Shown here piece after piece: positions 5,394-6,188 of a stretch of 6,188 nucleotides of DNA. How positions within the stretch are numbered: position 1 is the stretch's first letter; every line of letters begins with the position of its first letter. The notes below the pieces were generated by a model. That model was not told where the DNA came from. It made no database searches and saw nothing but the letters and a program-made list of their open reading frames with translations. The DNA is from Candidatus Heimdallarchaeota archaeon LC_2 (GTDB lineage Archaea > Asgardarchaeota > Heimdallarchaeia > Heimdallarchaeales > Kariarchaeaceae), in NCBI GenBank assembly GCA_001940725.1, contig MDVR01000117.1, positions 1 through 6,188 of the forward strand, in the 5' to 3' direction. The translations under genes and the position numbers were made by a program.

Positions 5394-5450
5394 TAAACAA
5401 AAATCACGGATACGTAATTCCATTGAGGTATCCTGCAAAACTATGTTTAG

Positions 5451-5458
5451 TTATATAG
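5451..5458 (+). promoter_or_regulatory. TATA box of the 166-residue protein gene
   Basis: TTATATAG is centred about 27 bases before the ATG at 5481. This favours a leaderless start at 5481 over the in-frame TTG at 5472, which would lie upstream of the expected transcription start. Confidence 0.65.
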
Positions 5459-5480
5459 AATTTACGACTTATTGACACTA

Positions 5481-5981
5481 ATGCTCTTTACTTTCCATGA
5501 AACCGAGATGTTACAGATTTTACAAGAGGTCACAAAAATGACAAAGCCTTCGATTAGGGATAAAATAAGCAAAGACATTGATTTAAGGAAGGGGTCTGAT
5601 TATGTGAATCAGATATTCAGGGAGAATATAAGTCATTTGTTGAACAATCCCCATCTCTTCCTACCAAAAAGTGATCGACGAGGGTTATTCAAGAAAATAC
5701 TGCTGCACCGAATGGTTCATGATATCGAGGTATGGGAAGGGATTGGAGGGCAGGTTACCTTAACTATGACCGAATTCTCTTATCAATTTGTGAAGGGAAG
5801 AACTGATATGGTGAATATCCTCAAAGAATATGCTGCTGAATTAGTCGGTACGGAAAAGGGTGGGAATATCATTATTCGTAAATACAGTACATCTTATCAA
5901 AAGAAGAAAATAATAATGGAATATGCTCATATTAGTGAGAGATATAATGTATATAGTTTTGAAGAAGCAGACATTAGTTAA
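5481..5981 (+). CDS. Hypothetical protein carrying the VGTE peptide (166 residues)
   Basis: I do not recognise the family. The product is soluble, without signal peptide or membrane segment. It begins with helix-prone sequence (HETEMLQILQEVTKM), then a basic and acidic region (RDKISKDIDLRKGSDYVNQIF), a helical segment with LLNNPHLFLPKSDRRGLFKKILLHRM (52-78), a beta-like part (GGQVTLTMTEFSYQFV, 89-104) and a helix (MVNILKEYAAEL). VGTEK (122-126) follows this helix and is encoded by the dispersed repeat, then a beta-like, Tyr-rich end (NIIIRKYSTSYQKKKIIMEYAH). The repeat sits between two predicted secondary-structure elements, so it could be a loop. There are no Cys. The ATG at 5481 is chosen from the TATA box; a TTG at 5472 would add three residues. 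The gene is divergent from the interrupted Cys-rich gene, with both promoters in the 5358-5480 gap, and is followed by T-runs. Confidence 0.75.
   Translation: MLFTFHETEMLQILQEVTKMTKPSIRDKISKDIDLRKGSDYVNQIFRENISHLLNNPHLFLPKSDRRGLFKKILLHRMVHDIEVWEGIGGQVTLTMTEFSYQFVKGRTDMVNILKEYAAELVGTEKGGNIIIRKYSTSYQKKKIIMEYAHISERYNVYSFEEADIS
5844..5859 (+). repeat. VGTE repeat, copy E (166-residue protein gene)
   Basis: The plus strand reads GTCGGTACGGAAAAGG, identical to 16 bases of copy D, and is translated Val-Gly-Thr-Glu-Lys at residues 122-126. It is the only copy on the plus strand, in the only one of the three host genes that is plus-oriented, so it keeps the sense orientation. Confidence 0.85.
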
Positions 5982-6033
5982 CTAACCAAGATCGAACAAG
6001 GGGATCTAATGAAGTAGAAGATCGATCGAATGA

Positions 6034-6052
6034 TTTTTCTCAATAGTTTTTT
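6034..6052 (+). terminator. T-run terminator candidate after the 166-residue protein gene
   Basis: Two T-runs (five T at 6034-6038 and six T at 6047-6052) lie 53-71 bases after the stop at 5981, typical of archaeal termination. Just beyond, GATTGAT (6054-6060) and ATCAATC (6080-6086) form a seven-base inverted repeat with a long loop, and CAACAAG (6086-6092) pairs with CTTGTTG (6124-6130); both are weak. The rest of the window shows no gene. Confidence 0.4.
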
Positions 6053-6188
6053 CGATTGATGTTTTCAGTACTAATTAATATCAATCAACAAGAATTGTTT
6101 AATTAAATGATATTTCAAGTATCCTTGTTGCTACATAGTAAAGATATAGTCTCAAGAGTGGAAAACATTGAATGGAAGTCTAATATGA

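Noticed and set aside
5988..6025. Direct repeat AAGATCGA at 5988-5995 and 6018-6025
   Set aside because: Eight bases, no further extension and no partner site; too short to support an attachment site or operator.
6116..6186. Minus-strand frame open to the window's right edge (ILDFHSMFSTLETISLLCSNKDT)
   Set aside because: Only about 23 codons; too short to claim as the end of a gene lying outside.

Overview
The window is AT-rich and looks archaeal, most likely a member of the Nitrososphaeria (Thaumarchaeota); the phylum-level call is an inference. The evidence: several genes have a TATA-like box (TTATATAA or TTATATAG) centred about 25-32 bases before the start codon with almost no leader, as in archaeal leaderless transcripts; one GTG-started gene has a GGTGAT ribosome-binding site instead; and the SRAP protein ends in a perfect PCNA-interacting peptide. 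I see no tRNA, rRNA, insertion sequence or CRISPR array.

Layout. 1-306 (+): end of an unrecognised gene. 307-657: a gene-free stretch. 658-1443 (-): an SRAP (HMCES/YedK) abasic-site DNA-protein crosslinking protein with all catalytic residues, an enlarged loop and a C-terminal PIP box. 1695-1877 (+): a small helical protein. 2154-2528 (-): a His/Cys-containing hypothetical. 2529-2854: a divergent promoter region. 2855-3706 (+): a seven-helix membrane protein with a soluble tail. 3789-4043 (-): a small Cys-containing protein. 4090-4989 (-): a divergent cis-prenyltransferase-like protein with an extra C-terminal tail. 5067-5357 (-): a Cys-rich small gene broken by one in-frame TAA, not previously obvious because each half is short. 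5481-5981 (+): an unrecognised 166-residue protein. 5982-6188: a T-rich, gene-free end. Most genes stand alone with their own promoters, so this is not an operon and reads as an accessory region rich in orphan genes.

The main discovery is a short dispersed repeat, core GTCGGTACGGAAA. There are four exact copies (SRAP gene, cis-prenyltransferase-like gene, the 166-residue gene, and the gap after the membrane protein gene), a fifth with one mismatch (second copy in the cis-prenyltransferase-like gene), and a decayed sixth (gap before the membrane protein gene). All four copies inside genes lie on the sense strand and are read in the same frame as Val-Gly-Thr-Glu, although the three host proteins are unrelated. 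In the two proteins whose family I can identify, the copies sit in places that tolerate insertion: an enlarged loop and a C-terminal extension. This suggests a protein-coding mobile or spreading repeat, or a peptide tag, that I cannot assign to a described family. Two further points stand out: the archaeal SRAP protein with a PIP box, parallel to human HMCES, and the broken Cys-rich gene whose stop can be explained by a 21-base in-phase duplication followed by TCA to TAA.
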